Positions 16,955-24,787 of a stretch of 33,410 nucleotides of DNA are shown here, in pieces (position 1 is the first letter of the stretch; the number at the start of each line of letters is the position of its first letter). The notes beneath the pieces were generated by a model. The model searched no databases, was not told the DNA's origin, and saw nothing but the letters and a program-made list of their open reading frames with translations. The translations under genes were made by a program, and so were the position numbers. The DNA is from Chryseobacterium sp. Leaf394 (GTDB lineage: Bacteria > Bacteroidota > Bacteroidia > Flavobacteriales > Weeksellaceae), in NCBI RefSeq assembly GCF_001424105.1, contig NZ_LMQH01000012.1, forward strand, positions 55,015-88,424, written 5' to 3'.

Positions 16955-17113
16955 ATGAAAAATACACCCGTTTTAAACAACAAATTGCCACTTGTTGCAA
17001 TAGACAAAAATTTAGATAAACTACGTGATAAGGTAATGTTTCCTGAAAAGCTTGAAAAAGCAAACAAAATGTTGTTAACCGCAAATTTACCCAAGAACAA
17101 GCACGTTAACTGA
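16955..17113 (+). CDS. Small companion protein of the DUF6934 gene, 52 aa
   Basis: An ATG 3 bases after the DUF6934 stop opens a 52-codon frame ending TGA at 17111. It contains VAIDKNLDKLRDKVMFPEKL followed by EKANKMLLTANLPKNK, a charged, probably helical sequence without membrane segment. Close spacing suggests translational coupling. The size and pairing resemble a toxin-antitoxin or regulator-partner layout, but I cannot assign a function. It is intact although its neighbour is frameshifted. Confidence 0.5.
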   Translation: MKNTPVLNNKLPLVAIDKNLDKLRDKVMFPEKLEKANKMLLTANLPKNKHVN

Positions 17114-17138
17114 AACTTCAGTATAGCGATGAATAAAA

Positions 17139-17173
17139 TAAATCCCTTTCAAAATAATTTTGAAAGGGATTTA
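17139..17173. terminator. Bidirectional terminator, 16-bp perfect stem
   Basis: A perfect 16-base stem (17139-17154 with 17158-17173, core TCCCTTTCAAAA) has a TAA loop and AT-rich flanks. It stands between the DUF6934 pair on the plus strand and the convergent cytochrome gene on the minus strand, and could end transcription from both sides. Confidence 0.8.
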
Positions 17174-17187
17174 TTATTTGTATAAAC

Positions 17188-17484
17188 TTATTTTGTTTTT
17201 GCTGAAACAATGTAATCGTACACCCACTGATGCTGTTCATCATTAAGTCTTGCTTTAGGCGCCATAGAATTCATAATTCCAACCCATTCCACTGAAGTAA
17301 AATCGTCTGGTTTTGGCAAACCGTGACATTTTTTGCATGAATTTTCAAAAATTGTTTTTCCCTGAGCAAGTTGTTCCGCTGTACTCGTAGCAGCTACGGG
17401 AGCTGTGGTTGTTGCAACAGCTTTCGGCGTACAGGAAGTAAAAAATATTGCGGTTAAAAGCAATGTCCCTATGAGTTTTTTCAT
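17188..17484 (-). CDS. Small lipoprotein c-type cytochrome, single heme
   Basis: A 98-residue protein with a lipoprotein signal (MKKLIGTLLLTAIFFTSC, lipobox cysteine C18), an Ala/Thr-rich linker to about residue 35, and a compact class I cytochrome c domain. Heme attaches at C50-K-K-C53-H54. The distal ligand is probably M71 or M74 in GIMNSMAPKARL. It should be membrane-anchored, facing the periplasm, and carry electrons between respiratory complexes. The partner is unknown and no oxidase gene is nearby. A -7 box TAATTTTG lies 19 bases upstream of the ATG. Confidence 0.9.
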   Translation of the reverse strand: MKKLIGTLLLTAIFFTSCTPKAVATTTAPVAATSTAEQLAQGKTIFENSCKKCHGLPKPDDFTSVEWVGIMNSMAPKARLNDEQHQWVYDYIVSAKTK

Positions 17485-17503
17485 TTTTTTATTATTTGAT
17501 AAA

Positions 17504-17511
17504 CAAAATTA
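17504..17511 (-). promoter_or_regulatory. -7 promoter box (TAATTTTG) for the cytochrome gene
   Basis: TAATTTTG on the minus strand matches TAnnTTTG and ends 19 bases before the ATG. The nearest upstream TTG is about 26 bases away, outside the usual 17-23 spacing, so the site is supported by one element only. Confidence 0.4.
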
Positions 17512-17602
17512 GTGTTTCAGATTTTATTCTGTATTCACAAAACTTAATTTAGAAGCATTAAAATTAAGATCAGGCACAAAGCTTTTTTGTTTTTAATTTT
17601 TA

Positions 17603-17610
17603 TATTTTTG
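17603..17610 (+). promoter_or_regulatory. -7 promoter box (TATTTTTG) for meaB
   Basis: TATTTTTG matches TAnnTTTG and ends 5 bases before the meaB ATG at 17616. Transcription starting the usual few bases downstream would give an essentially leaderless mRNA. The local DNA is T-rich, so chance occurrence is a concern. Confidence 0.35.
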
Positions 17611-17615
17611 AACCG

Positions 17616-18602
17616 ATGAAAATCTCTACACAGGAACTTTTCGACGGAATACGATCGGGCGATAAACGTCTGATAGGAAAGGCTATCACTTTGGTTGAAA
17701 GCAAAAAAGCCGAACACCGAAAGCAGGCTGAAGATCTGCTAAAACTGATTATGCCTTTCACTGGAAAATCTGTTCGTATTGGAATTACAGGGGTTCCCGG
17801 TGCAGGAAAATCTACTTTCATTGAAAATTTTGGACTTTTAGCGATTTCTAAAGGTAAAAAAGTCGCTGTTTTGGCCATTGACCCAAGTTCAGCAATTAAC
17901 AAAGGGAGTATTCTGGGCGACAAAACCAGAATGGAAGAATTGACTAAACATGAAAATGCTTTCATCAGACCTTCTCCGAGTTCAGGATTTTTGGGAGGTG
18001 TTGCCAATGCTACTTTTGAAACGATGTTGATCTGCGAAGCGGCAGGCTATAATTATATTTTAATTGAAACTGTTGGTGTAGGGCAATCTGAGATTCTGGT
18101 TGCAGACATCACCGATGTTTTTTTATTCCTGAAAATTATTGGTGGCGGCGATGAACTTCAGGGTATCAAACGTGGAATTATGGAAATGACCGATGTTATT
18201 TTTATTAATAAAGTTGATGAAGACAATCTTCAGAAAGCTAAAAATACAAGACTTGAACTGAAACGGGCTTTGGATTTTATTCCATCAAAAGAAAAAGACT
18301 GGAAGGTACAGATTTTATTAGGTTCAGCATTAAATAATCAAGGATTAGAAGATGTTTTTGAAAAAATAGATGATTTTATTTCATTGAAAAAGAAATCTGA
18401 CAGATTTGAATTGGTAAGAAAACAACAGTCTGAAAAACGCTTTGAATATTGGGTTCAGGAATATATTTTAGCTTCACTGAAGAAAAACACGATGTTTGAA
18501 GAAGCTTATTTTCAGCACAAAAAAAATGCTTCAGAACAGATTTCAAATCCAAGTTCTGAAGCAAAATTATTTGTTGATAAATTTCTTAGAGATGAAAATT
18601 AG
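17616..18602 (+). CDS. meaB: Methylmalonyl-CoA mutase chaperone GTPase MeaB (ArgK family)
   Basis: A G3E-family GTPase that loads and protects the adenosylcobalamin cofactor of methylmalonyl-CoA mutase. The 328-residue protein has the P-loop GVPGAGKST (residues 59-67), DPSSAINKGSILGDKTRM (from 89), the ETVGVGQSE switch (151-159) and the guanine motif INKVD (197-201). The mutase genes themselves are not in the window. ATG 17616 is chosen because it directly follows a promoter box and gives normal length. Its last 4 bases overlap the end of the convergent DUF4251 gene. Confidence 0.94.
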   Translation: MKISTQELFDGIRSGDKRLIGKAITLVESKKAEHRKQAEDLLKLIMPFTGKSVRIGITGVPGAGKSTFIENFGLLAISKGKKVAVLAIDPSSAINKGSILGDKTRMEELTKHENAFIRPSPSSGFLGGVANATFETMLICEAAGYNYILIETVGVGQSEILVADITDVFLFLKIIGGGDELQGIKRGIMEMTDVIFINKVDEDNLQKAKNTRLELKRALDFIPSKEKDWKVQILLGSALNNQGLEDVFEKIDDFISLKKKSDRFELVRKQQSEKRFEYWVQEYILASLKKNTMFEEAYFQHKKNASEQISNPSSEAKLFVDKFLRDEN

Positions 18603-19147
18603 AGCTTTTCTTTTTTAGTTTCAATTTCATTTTTAGAAATGTAACCATCGTACGAAATCGGCTGTCTGTCGTTGCTTTTGATAGAAACCAATGCTTTTCC
18701 ATTTTTAAAAATTTCAATAAAAATATCCGACACATTGGTAACATCCTTAGGTTGGATTTTATAAATCCATTTTCCTTTTCTCTTTTGAGATTTTTCTACT
18801 GTAAATTCTTTTGAAGTAAATCTGTAACTGTTACCGTCAGGATTTCCATAAGTTGGATTAAATGTACGTCCGAAATAAGGTAAAACTACTTCAAGTTGGC
18901 TCTTTTTTAAACTGAAACCATACCCATCTCCCTGTAACTGAAACATTCTTACAGCAGGTGCGCCCGGCATTGAGTTGGCAATGTTGATGACATCATAATT
19001 GGTGGGATTGGCTCTTTCAGCATGAAAGCTAAATTCATCAGAATTCACCAGGATGTTTGTTTCTGCCTGTGTAATTTCTTGTGCTGAAAGGTTTTGGAAA
19101 TTCAGAAGAAATCCAAATATCATAATGAATGCAATATATTTTTTCAT
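18599..19147 (-). CDS. Exported DUF4251 protein
   Basis: A 182-residue protein with a signal peptide (residues 1-22, ending LSAQ) and a DUF4251 domain, a Bacteroidota family of unknown role. Typical family features are FSFHAERANPTNYDV, LPYFGRTFNPTYGNPDG, the W-I-Y-KIQPKD segment, and the closing SNDRQPISYDGYI. It is probably periplasmic or surface-exposed. It lies alone, convergent with meaB (4-base overlap) and divergent from the M48 protease gene. Confidence 0.82.
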   Translation of the reverse strand: MKKYIAFIMIFGFLLNFQNLSAQEITQAETNILVNSDEFSFHAERANPTNYDVINIANSMPGAPAVRMFQLQGDGYGFSLKKSQLEVVLPYFGRTFNPTYGNPDGNSYRFTSKEFTVEKSQKRKGKWIYKIQPKDVTNVSDIFIEIFKNGKALVSIKSNDRQPISYDGYISKNEIETKKEKL

Positions 19148-19260
19148 AATTTTAAACTAAATACTATTAGGATTATACATAACAAATTTTATGCTAATAT
19201 AGACTTTTGTTTTCGTTTGGAACAAATATTGTAAGACAGCAAATATTAACACGCGAAACA

Positions 19261-20067
19261 ATGAAAACTAAATTCTTTTTAGGGTTAGGAGCAGCTATAT
19301 TAACAGTTGCAGCATGTACAACTAATCCGATTACAGGCAGATCTTCACTTCAGATTGCAAACAATTCTGAAATTCTCACAATGGCGTCTCAGGAATATAA
19401 GACAACACTTACAGGCTCAAAAGTGGTGAAAGGTACAGCTGATGCCAACAGAGTTGTAAACGTAGGTAACAGAATAAAAAATGCAGCCGAAAAGTATTAT
19501 TCAAGCATCGGCAGACAGGCTGATTTGGTGAACTATGCCTGGGAATTTAATTTAATTCAGGATAAGCAAATCAATGCATGGTGTATGCCCGGCGGAAAAG
19601 TTGCAGTTTATACCGGCATTTTACCAATCACTAAAGATGATACCGGACTGGCAGTGGTGATGGGTCACGAAGTTTCTCACGCTCTTGCTGGACATGGTAA
19701 TGAAAGAATTTCGCAGACGATGGTAGCACAGTATGGCGGTCAGATTTTAGGAGGTTCTATCTCTAATGCGCAATGGGCAAAGGTTTTCGAAACTGCATAC
19801 CCAATCGGTTCGCAGGTAGCTTTACTGAAATATGGCAGAAACCAGGAATCTGAAGCAGATCAAATGGGATTGTATTTGATGTCTATGGCAGGATATGACC
19901 CACGACAGTCTATCCCTTTCTGGCAGAGAATGGAATCAGCATCTTCAGGTGCAAGACAGCCGGAATTCCTTTCTACTCACCCGAATCCGGAAACGAGAAT
20001 TTCAGGTTTAAATAAAAATCTTCCACAGGCGCTTGAATATTATAAAGCGGCCGGAGGAAAACTTTAA
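19261..20067 (+). CDS. M48 family zinc metalloprotease, lipoprotein
   Basis: A 268-residue lipoprotein (signal with lipobox cysteine C19, TVAAC) and an M48 peptidase domain related to LoiP/BepA/Oma1. Zinc-site residues are H136, E137 and H140 in HEVSH plus E196 in the ESEAD motif. The YTGILPI and STHPNPETRI segments are also family-typical. Such enzymes degrade misfolded or misassembled envelope proteins. It has no tetratricopeptide region, unlike BepA, so it is closer to the short LoiP type. The upstream in-frame TTG at 19207 is rejected because ATG 19261 begins a standard lipoprotein signal. A terminator follows 12 bases after the stop. Confidence 0.92.
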   Translation: MKTKFFLGLGAAILTVAACTTNPITGRSSLQIANNSEILTMASQEYKTTLTGSKVVKGTADANRVVNVGNRIKNAAEKYYSSIGRQADLVNYAWEFNLIQDKQINAWCMPGGKVAVYTGILPITKDDTGLAVVMGHEVSHALAGHGNERISQTMVAQYGGQILGGSISNAQWAKVFETAYPIGSQVALLKYGRNQESEADQMGLYLMSMAGYDPRQSIPFWQRMESASSGARQPEFLSTHPNPETRISGLNKNLPQALEYYKAAGGKL

Positions 20068-20078
20068 ATATAAAATAT

Positions 20079-20110
20079 TGCCTGATTTGTTTTTAGAATC
20101 AGGCATTTTT
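20079..20110 (+). terminator. Rho-independent terminator after the M48 protease gene
   Basis: TGCCTGATT (20079-20087) pairs perfectly with AATCAGGCA (20097-20105) around a 9-base loop, followed by five T. It stands 12 bases after the stop codon and before the next gene at 20133. Confidence 0.8.
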
Positions 20111-20132
20111 AATCTTGATTAAATTTAAAACT

Positions 20133-20450
20133 ATGAAAAATCTATCTATAACAGGAATTATACTTTTAGCTTTGGCAATATTGCTTTTTTACCTTACAAC
20201 TGACGGTTTTACCACTGAAGAAATTGGTTTACCTCATGTAATGGGCGTAATGGGTGGCGTTGGCATCGGGTTGATCATCGGTGGAATTGTAGGTTACTCC
20301 AGTAAAGGCAGTGCGATAAAAGAAGAACAACGGAGAAAAGAATACAAACAGCTTCAGCAGGAAAAAGCTGAAATGGAACTTAAAGCACAGCAAATCGCAC
20401 AGCGGGAAGCAGAGCTCAACAGAGAACAAAACAGAAATCCTCAAGTTTAA
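20133..20450 (+). CDS. Small membrane protein with C-terminal coiled coil
   Basis: A 105-residue protein with two membrane helices (about residues 5-22 and 36-56, the latter glycine-rich: GVMGGVGIGLIIGGIVGY). A highly charged helix (63-100, rich in Glu, Gln, Lys) that should form a cytoplasmic coiled coil follows. I do not recognise a family. ATG 20133 is preferred over TTG 20115. The gene is separated from the protease by a terminator and closed by its own terminator, so it seems monocistronic. Confidence 0.65.
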   Translation: MKNLSITGIILLALAILLFYLTTDGFTTEEIGLPHVMGVMGGVGIGLIIGGIVGYSSKGSAIKEEQRRKEYKQLQQEKAEMELKAQQIAQREAELNREQNRNPQV

Positions 20451-20464
20451 TTGAGGATTTTTTT
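20435..20464 (+). terminator. Terminator overlapping the end of the small membrane protein gene
   Basis: AAATCCTCAA (20435-20444) pairs with TTGAGGATTT (20451-20460) around GTTTAA, followed by more T. The stop codon TAA (20448-20450) forms part of the loop, so the left arm is coding sequence. It can also serve the convergent outer-membrane gene ending at 20486. Confidence 0.8.
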
Positions 20465-20485
20465 ATTTTTGATTTTAAATGTCTT

Positions 20486-21115
20486 TTAAAACTTATAACC
20501 AACACCAACCATAAAAAGGTTAGCTCTGTTGTCATAACGGATGGTTTCTGTATTTTGAGCGCCACCTACTCTTCTCACAAAGTCTCTCTGATCCTTCGTT
20601 AAAGCGCCTTCATATTTGGCATTAAGCACAAGACTCTTCAACTCTACCTGCGCACCAAACTGATAGCCCACGGTAAATTGGTTTTTGGAATTTTCTACAA
20701 AATCATTATAAGTGTCTTCCTTCGCAAGATTATAACTCATCACCGGACCTATAAATACTCCCAAAGTGTTGCCTAAAACTTTATGACCTACCAAAAGCGG
20801 AACATCAACTCTGTTGTTTTTCACATCAAAAGTGGTGTTGGATACCGGATCTGTAAATTCATTTTTAAAAGTGGTGTAATACACTTCCGGCATTGCAAAG
20901 AAGCCTAAAGGCAAATCTACTTTCACTGAAAGACCTACGTTGAAACCAACATTATTACTCCCTTTATTTTCAAATGCAGATGTTGCTGAACTGGAAATAT
21001 TCTTCCATGAAGGTGAACCTGTGGGGAAGATTAAATTGGCCTTTCCGGCAAGCGAAATCTGTGCTGATGCTGCTACGGTAAATCCCAGTAAAGCGATGCT
21101 AAGAACTTTTTTCAT
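20486..21115 (-). CDS. Outer-membrane beta-barrel protein (PorT/OmpA-barrel-like)
   Basis: From ATG 21115 this is a 209-residue protein with a signal peptide (MKKVLSIALLGFTVAASAQ) and alternating beta-strand sequence throughout, ending in MVGVGYKF with a C-terminal aromatic residue as outer-membrane barrels do. Segments such as VGLSVKVDLPLGFFAMPEVYY and YQFGAQVELKSLVLNAKYEG fit 8-stranded porin-family proteins of Bacteroidota. The longer frame starting at 21163 would precede the signal peptide and is rejected. It overlaps the end of the Mla-type ATPase gene by 17 bases, suggesting it belongs to the same operon. Its exact function is unknown. Confidence 0.78.
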   Translation of the reverse strand: MKKVLSIALLGFTVAASAQISLAGKANLIFPTGSPSWKNISSSATSAFENKGSNNVGFNVGLSVKVDLPLGFFAMPEVYYTTFKNEFTDPVSNTTFDVKNNRVDVPLLVGHKVLGNTLGVFIGPVMSYNLAKEDTYNDFVENSKNQFTVGYQFGAQVELKSLVLNAKYEGALTKDQRDFVRRVGGAQNTETIRYDNRANLFMVGVGYKF

Positions 21116-21914
21116 TGTCGTCAATATTAGTGATTGTGTTTTCAATCGTTTTATTATTTTCAAGTAAATACTCCCTCAATTCTTTGAATAATTCTGATGA
21201 ATAAACGAAATCAATCAGATTTTTATTGCCTGCGGTGATGAGGATGTCTTTATCTCCTTCCCATTCTTTTATGCCCAGTCTCAGGTAGACAATTTTTTCA
21301 CCAATTGTCATTACAGAATTCATATCATGGGTGTTGATAATGGTTGTAGTGTTATATTCCTTAGTAATTTCGAGCAGAAGATCATCAATTACATTAGAAG
21401 TATAGGGATCTAATCCTGAATTCGGCTCATCACAGAAAAGGTATTTTGGATGGTTTACAATTGCTCTTGCGATCGCCACACGTTTCTGCATACCACCCGA
21501 GATTTCAGATGGAAACTTTCGGTTGGCTTTATCCAGGTGTACCCTTCCGATGACCTCAAAAACCCTTCTTTTTTTCTCTCTGAAAGTCAGATTGGTAAAC
21601 ATGTCCAGTGGAAACATAATATTTTCTTCCACCGTCATTGAATCAAAAAGTGCACTGCCCTGAAACAGCGTCCCAATCTCTGCACGAAGCTGCTGTTTTT
21701 CTTCACGGTTCATCACGTTGATATCTCTTCCATCAAAAAGGATTTCTCCCGATGACGGCTGATAAACATTCAATAAACTTTTTAGAAATACTGTTTTACC
21801 GGAACCACTCTGCCCGATGATCAGGTTTGTTTTTCCTTTGTCGAATGTGGTTGAAATTCCTTTAAGCACTTCAACATCACCAAAACTCTTTTTAAGATTT
21901 TTTACCTCAATCAT
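21099..21914 (-). CDS. ABC transporter ATPase, MlaF-like
   Basis: A 271-residue ATPase (from ATG 21914) of the Mla/Mkl phospholipid-transport type. Walker A is GQSGSGKTV (34-42), the Q-loop is Q85 (GTLFQGSALFDSMTV, a typical MlaF sequence), the signature is SGGMQKR (139-145), Walker B is YLFCDEP (158-164) and the H-loop is H196. Its ATG overlaps the stop codon of the permease gene (TGATG), so the two are coupled. The longer frame to 21974 is rejected because relatives begin MIEVKNL. With the permease it should power lipid movement between the membranes. Confidence 0.92.
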   Translation of the reverse strand: MIEVKNLKKSFGDVEVLKGISTTFDKGKTNLIIGQSGSGKTVFLKSLLNVYQPSSGEILFDGRDINVMNREEKQQLRAEIGTLFQGSALFDSMTVEENIMFPLDMFTNLTFREKKRRVFEVIGRVHLDKANRKFPSEISGGMQKRVAIARAIVNHPKYLFCDEPNSGLDPYTSNVIDDLLLEITKEYNTTTIINTHDMNSVMTIGEKIVYLRLGIKEWEGDKDILITAGNKNLIDFVYSSELFKELREYLLENNKTIENTITNIDDNEKSS

Positions 21915-22666
21915 CAGCTTAATATTAATTGTGTTAAAAGTAATTCGGAAATAATGATGAATACCATCGTCCAAACCACGGCCTGCGTACTGGCTCTACC
22001 CACTTCCAAAGATCCACCTTTCACAAAATATCCGTAATAAGATGGCACTGTCGCAATTACAAACGCAAAAACGATTGTCTTTGTAAAGGCGTAGTAGATA
22101 AACAGATTAGGCATATACATCTGAATTCCTGAGATATAATCAGCTGTAGTCCAGTTCCCTGTCAACATACCCGCAACATAACCACCGCCAATACCGAAAA
22201 CAATACTGATTGCAATTAAAAGAGGATTAAAGATAAGACACGCAATTATTTTAGGTAAAATCAAAAAATTCGGGGAGTTAACTCCCATAATATCTAACGC
22301 ATCAATCTGCTCAGAAACACGCATGGTTCCTATAGTTGAAGCGATATATGAGCCTACTTTACCCGCCAGAATCAGACTGATGATGGTAGGAGCAAATTCC
22401 AGCACCAAAACCGCTTTTGTAGCGTATCCAACGAAAGAAGGCGGAATTGGGAAAGAAGACGCATCAAAATTATTAAACATCTGAATGGCCACTACAGCTC
22501 CCACAAATATCGAAGTAAAGATCACCAATCCGAATGAGTTTACTCCCAAGTCATTGATTTCCCGCATAAACAGCTTCCAGAAAACCCTCATCTTTTGGGG
22601 CTTTTGAAGCGATTTACCAATAAGAATCATGTACTCTCCTATGGCTGTAAAAAACTTTTTTAACAT
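21914..22666 (-). CDS. ABC transporter permease, MlaE family
   Basis: A 250-residue integral membrane protein of the MlaE/Ttg2B/YrbE family, which forms the inner-membrane channel of the phospholipid transporter. The diagnostic stretch EFAPTIISLILAGKVGSYIA followed by GTMRVSEQIDALDIMGVNSP is intact. About five or six membrane helices follow an amphipathic N-terminus. It precedes the MlaF-like ATPase with a 1-base start-stop overlap. In most MCE systems a substrate-binding MlaD (MCE) gene follows; here an outer-membrane barrel gene comes next instead. Confidence 0.93.
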   Translation of the reverse strand: MLKKFFTAIGEYMILIGKSLQKPQKMRVFWKLFMREINDLGVNSFGLVIFTSIFVGAVVAIQMFNNFDASSFPIPPSFVGYATKAVLVLEFAPTIISLILAGKVGSYIASTIGTMRVSEQIDALDIMGVNSPNFLILPKIIACLIFNPLLIAISIVFGIGGGYVAGMLTGNWTTADYISGIQMYMPNLFIYYAFTKTIVFAFVIATVPSYYGYFVKGGSLEVGRASTQAVVWTMVFIIISELLLTQLILS

Positions 22667-22715
22667 TCTGCTAAATTATACTATTTTTATTTAAATAAAT
22701 TTAAACCTAAATTTA

Positions 22716-22739
22716 AGATTAATGTATCACGATTAATCT
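22716..22739. other. Perfect 8-bp inverted repeat upstream of the Mla-type permease
   Basis: AGATTAAT (22716-22723) and ATTAATCT (22732-22739) are perfect inverted arms around an 8-base spacer. The site lies between the sugar transferase end and the permease start. It lacks a T-run, so an operator is as likely as a weak terminator. Confidence 0.3.
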
Positions 22740-22749
22740 ACCAATGGGT

Positions 22750-24114
22750 TCAACCTGCTTTTTTATCACCTCTGAACATGAGGAAGACTGTTTTCAAAAT
22801 AATCACAAGATCAAGTACGAAGCTCCAGTTTCTTACGTAGAAAGCATCTGCCAAAACTCTTTTATTCATTTCAACTTCCACATTACCGTCGTCGCCGCGA
22901 AGACCGTTTACCTGAGCAATTCCGGTAATCCCCGGATTAACCATACTTCGGAGACTGTACCGCCCTATTTTCTGTTTGTAATGATCATCCACTGCAAGCA
23001 TATGTGGTCTCGGCCCTACAACCGACATTTCGCCCTTCAAAACATTAATGAATTGCGGCAACTCATCAAGACTTGTTTTTCTCAGAAACCTTCCGGTTTT
23101 TGTAATTCTCTTATCATTCATTTCCGTCGTTTTCGTTGCTGAATCTGCATTAACAATCATTGTTCTGAATTTTAGGCAACAGAAAACCCTCTCGTGAAAA
23201 CCATATCTTTTCTGTATAAAAAAAACTGGCCCCTTTGAAGAAAGCTTGATAAAAATAGCAATCAGAGGGAACATCCACGAACAGATGAATAGCAAAACAA
23301 AGACCGAAAAAATAATATCGAAAGTGCGTTTGAGAATAAAGTTTGAAAAATAATCCAAAGGATATTTTGTCTGTTTTAAAACTGGCTGGGTTTTGATGTA
23401 TTCGAGATCATAGAGGAAAAATTCGTTTTGTGATATCGACGGAACCATCGTAACATTTACCTTACTCTTTTCCGCAAGTCTGAAAATCTCTTCTTCAGTC
23501 TTTTTATCAATAGAATTTTGGGTGGGAATAAATATGGTATGAATTCCTTTCTCCTTCCAAAAAGCTGTAAGTGAATGAGTTGAAAGTAATGGACTGTAGT
23601 CGAAAATTCTGTATCCGTAATCTCTTCTTTCTTCCAAAAAGTTTTTCAGAACCTCAGTTGATGCATTTTCTTCCAAAAACATAATGTTTCTGTTGTTGAC
23701 GCCACGTGACCTTAAATATTTAATTCCAAAATAAATCATTGATTTTGAAATCATTACAAAAATGAACAGGTACAGTGAAAGCCATGCCAGCTCACTTCCG
23801 AAGAACTGATTGTTACTTACTTTCCGGATAAGGACCAAACCAATTACGAACAGCACAAACTGAGCAATAATTCGCTCTGTAAACAAAGTATAAGTTAAAT
23901 TTCGGGGAATATTATAAATTTTCGTGCGCCCGCTTAAAAGCAGCCAAAATGAAATTAGAAGCAGAAGCGGAAAAGAATTTTCATACCAAAGATCAGCATT
24001 GTGAATTACATCTGTCCGAATCGCATAAAAAAAAATGAACACCGATGCCAGCACCAGAAGGTCTAGCAGAACAATGATCATTTTTAAATATCTGGAATAC
24101 CGGATTCTCTGCAT
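22750..24114 (-). CDS. Polyprenyl-phosphate sugar-1-phosphate transferase (WcaJ/PglC-type)
   Basis: This enzyme would transfer a sugar phosphate from a nucleotide sugar to undecaprenyl phosphate, the first step of an exopolysaccharide, capsule or O-antigen unit. The 454-residue protein has four N-terminal membrane helices (about residues 10-130), a Rossmann-like domain (140-245) and the C-terminal catalytic domain. That domain carries KRTFDIIFS (262-270), KFRTM (315-319), the D350-E351 catalytic pair in SLDELPQFINVLKGEMSVVG, and GPRPH (367-371). The domain order is that of WcaJ/CpsE. It lies apart from the glycosyltransferase and flippase genes at the left of the window, and the sugar is unknown. 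Confidence 0.93.
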   Translation of the reverse strand: MQRIRYSRYLKMIIVLLDLLVLASVFIFFYAIRTDVIHNADLWYENSFPLLLLISFWLLLSGRTKIYNIPRNLTYTLFTERIIAQFVLFVIGLVLIRKVSNNQFFGSELAWLSLYLFIFVMISKSMIYFGIKYLRSRGVNNRNIMFLEENASTEVLKNFLEERRDYGYRIFDYSPLLSTHSLTAFWKEKGIHTIFIPTQNSIDKKTEEEIFRLAEKSKVNVTMVPSISQNEFFLYDLEYIKTQPVLKQTKYPLDYFSNFILKRTFDIIFSVFVLLFICSWMFPLIAIFIKLSSKGPVFFIQKRYGFHERVFCCLKFRTMIVNADSATKTTEMNDKRITKTGRFLRKTSLDELPQFINVLKGEMSVVGPRPHMLAVDDHYKQKIGRYSLRSMVNPGITGIAQVNGLRGDDGNVEVEMNKRVLADAFYVRNWSFVLDLVIILKTVFLMFRGDKKAG

Positions 24115-24151
24115 CGTATACTGAAAACTTATCGGCTAAGATAACGAATTT

Positions 24152-24781
24152 TTAAGGGATATTCAAGTATTTATGCGTTTGCACAGATGCCTGCCAACGC
24201 GGATTTGCGAGAATAAAATCTGTAATTTTAGGATAGATTTCTTCACGTTTGCTCCACTCACTCTGAAGATATAATCTGCAGCTTTCCGAAACTCTTGCAG
24301 CTTGCTCTTCAGCAAATTTTAAATCATTATTATTAAAAACGATTACTTTTAATTCGTGAGCTTTCTGATAAATTTCTTCTTTTGGCAATCCGGTCTTTTT
24401 AGGCGAAAGGGTAATCCAGTCTAACTGCCCGCTCATCGGATAAGCTCCCGAAGTTTCGATGTGAACGGTACATCCTAATTCCTTTAACTTTCCAGTTAAT
24501 ACATCCAGATTCCACATCAAAGGTTCGCCACCTGTTAACACAACAATTTTACAGTGTTTCGCAGCTGTTTCTGCGATTTCCTCAGCATTCATTAAAGGGT
24601 GAAGGGTTGGATCCCAGCTTTCTTTCACATCACACCAGTGGCAGCCGACATCGCAACCGCCTAGTCTGATGAAGTATGCCGCTTTTCCTGTATGCGCACC
24701 TTCGCCCTGAATAGTGTAAAAATGCTCCATCACCGGGAGCATTTTACCTTCTTTTAATAATATATCTTCTACTAAATCCAT
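24152..24781 (-). CDS. queE: 7-carboxy-7-deazaguanine synthase (radical SAM)
   Basis: QueE converts 6-carboxytetrahydropterin to 7-carboxy-7-deazaguanine in the queuosine pathway. The 209-residue protein has the short Cx3Cx2C variant at C43, C47 and C50 (GGCDVGCHWCD) for its [4Fe-4S] cluster, with FYTIQGEGAHTGKAAYFIRL just before, and TGGEP at 83-87 for SAM binding. The C-terminal QTHKYLNIP is typical of the family. It lies 6 bases after folD on the same strand, forming a probable pteridine/folate-linked unit. QueC and QueD are not in the window. Confidence 0.95.
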   Translation of the reverse strand: MDLVEDILLKEGKMLPVMEHFYTIQGEGAHTGKAAYFIRLGGCDVGCHWCDVKESWDPTLHPLMNAEEIAETAAKHCKIVVLTGGEPLMWNLDVLTGKLKELGCTVHIETSGAYPMSGQLDWITLSPKKTGLPKEEIYQKAHELKVIVFNNNDLKFAEEQAARVSESCRLYLQSEWSKREEIYPKITDFILANPRWQASVQTHKYLNIP

Positions 24782-24787
24782 TTTAAA

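Noticed and set aside
22744..23142. Plus-strand frame of 132 codons opposite the sugar transferase
   Set aside because: It is fully antisense to the conserved catalytic domain of the sugar transferase and its translation looks like no protein family.
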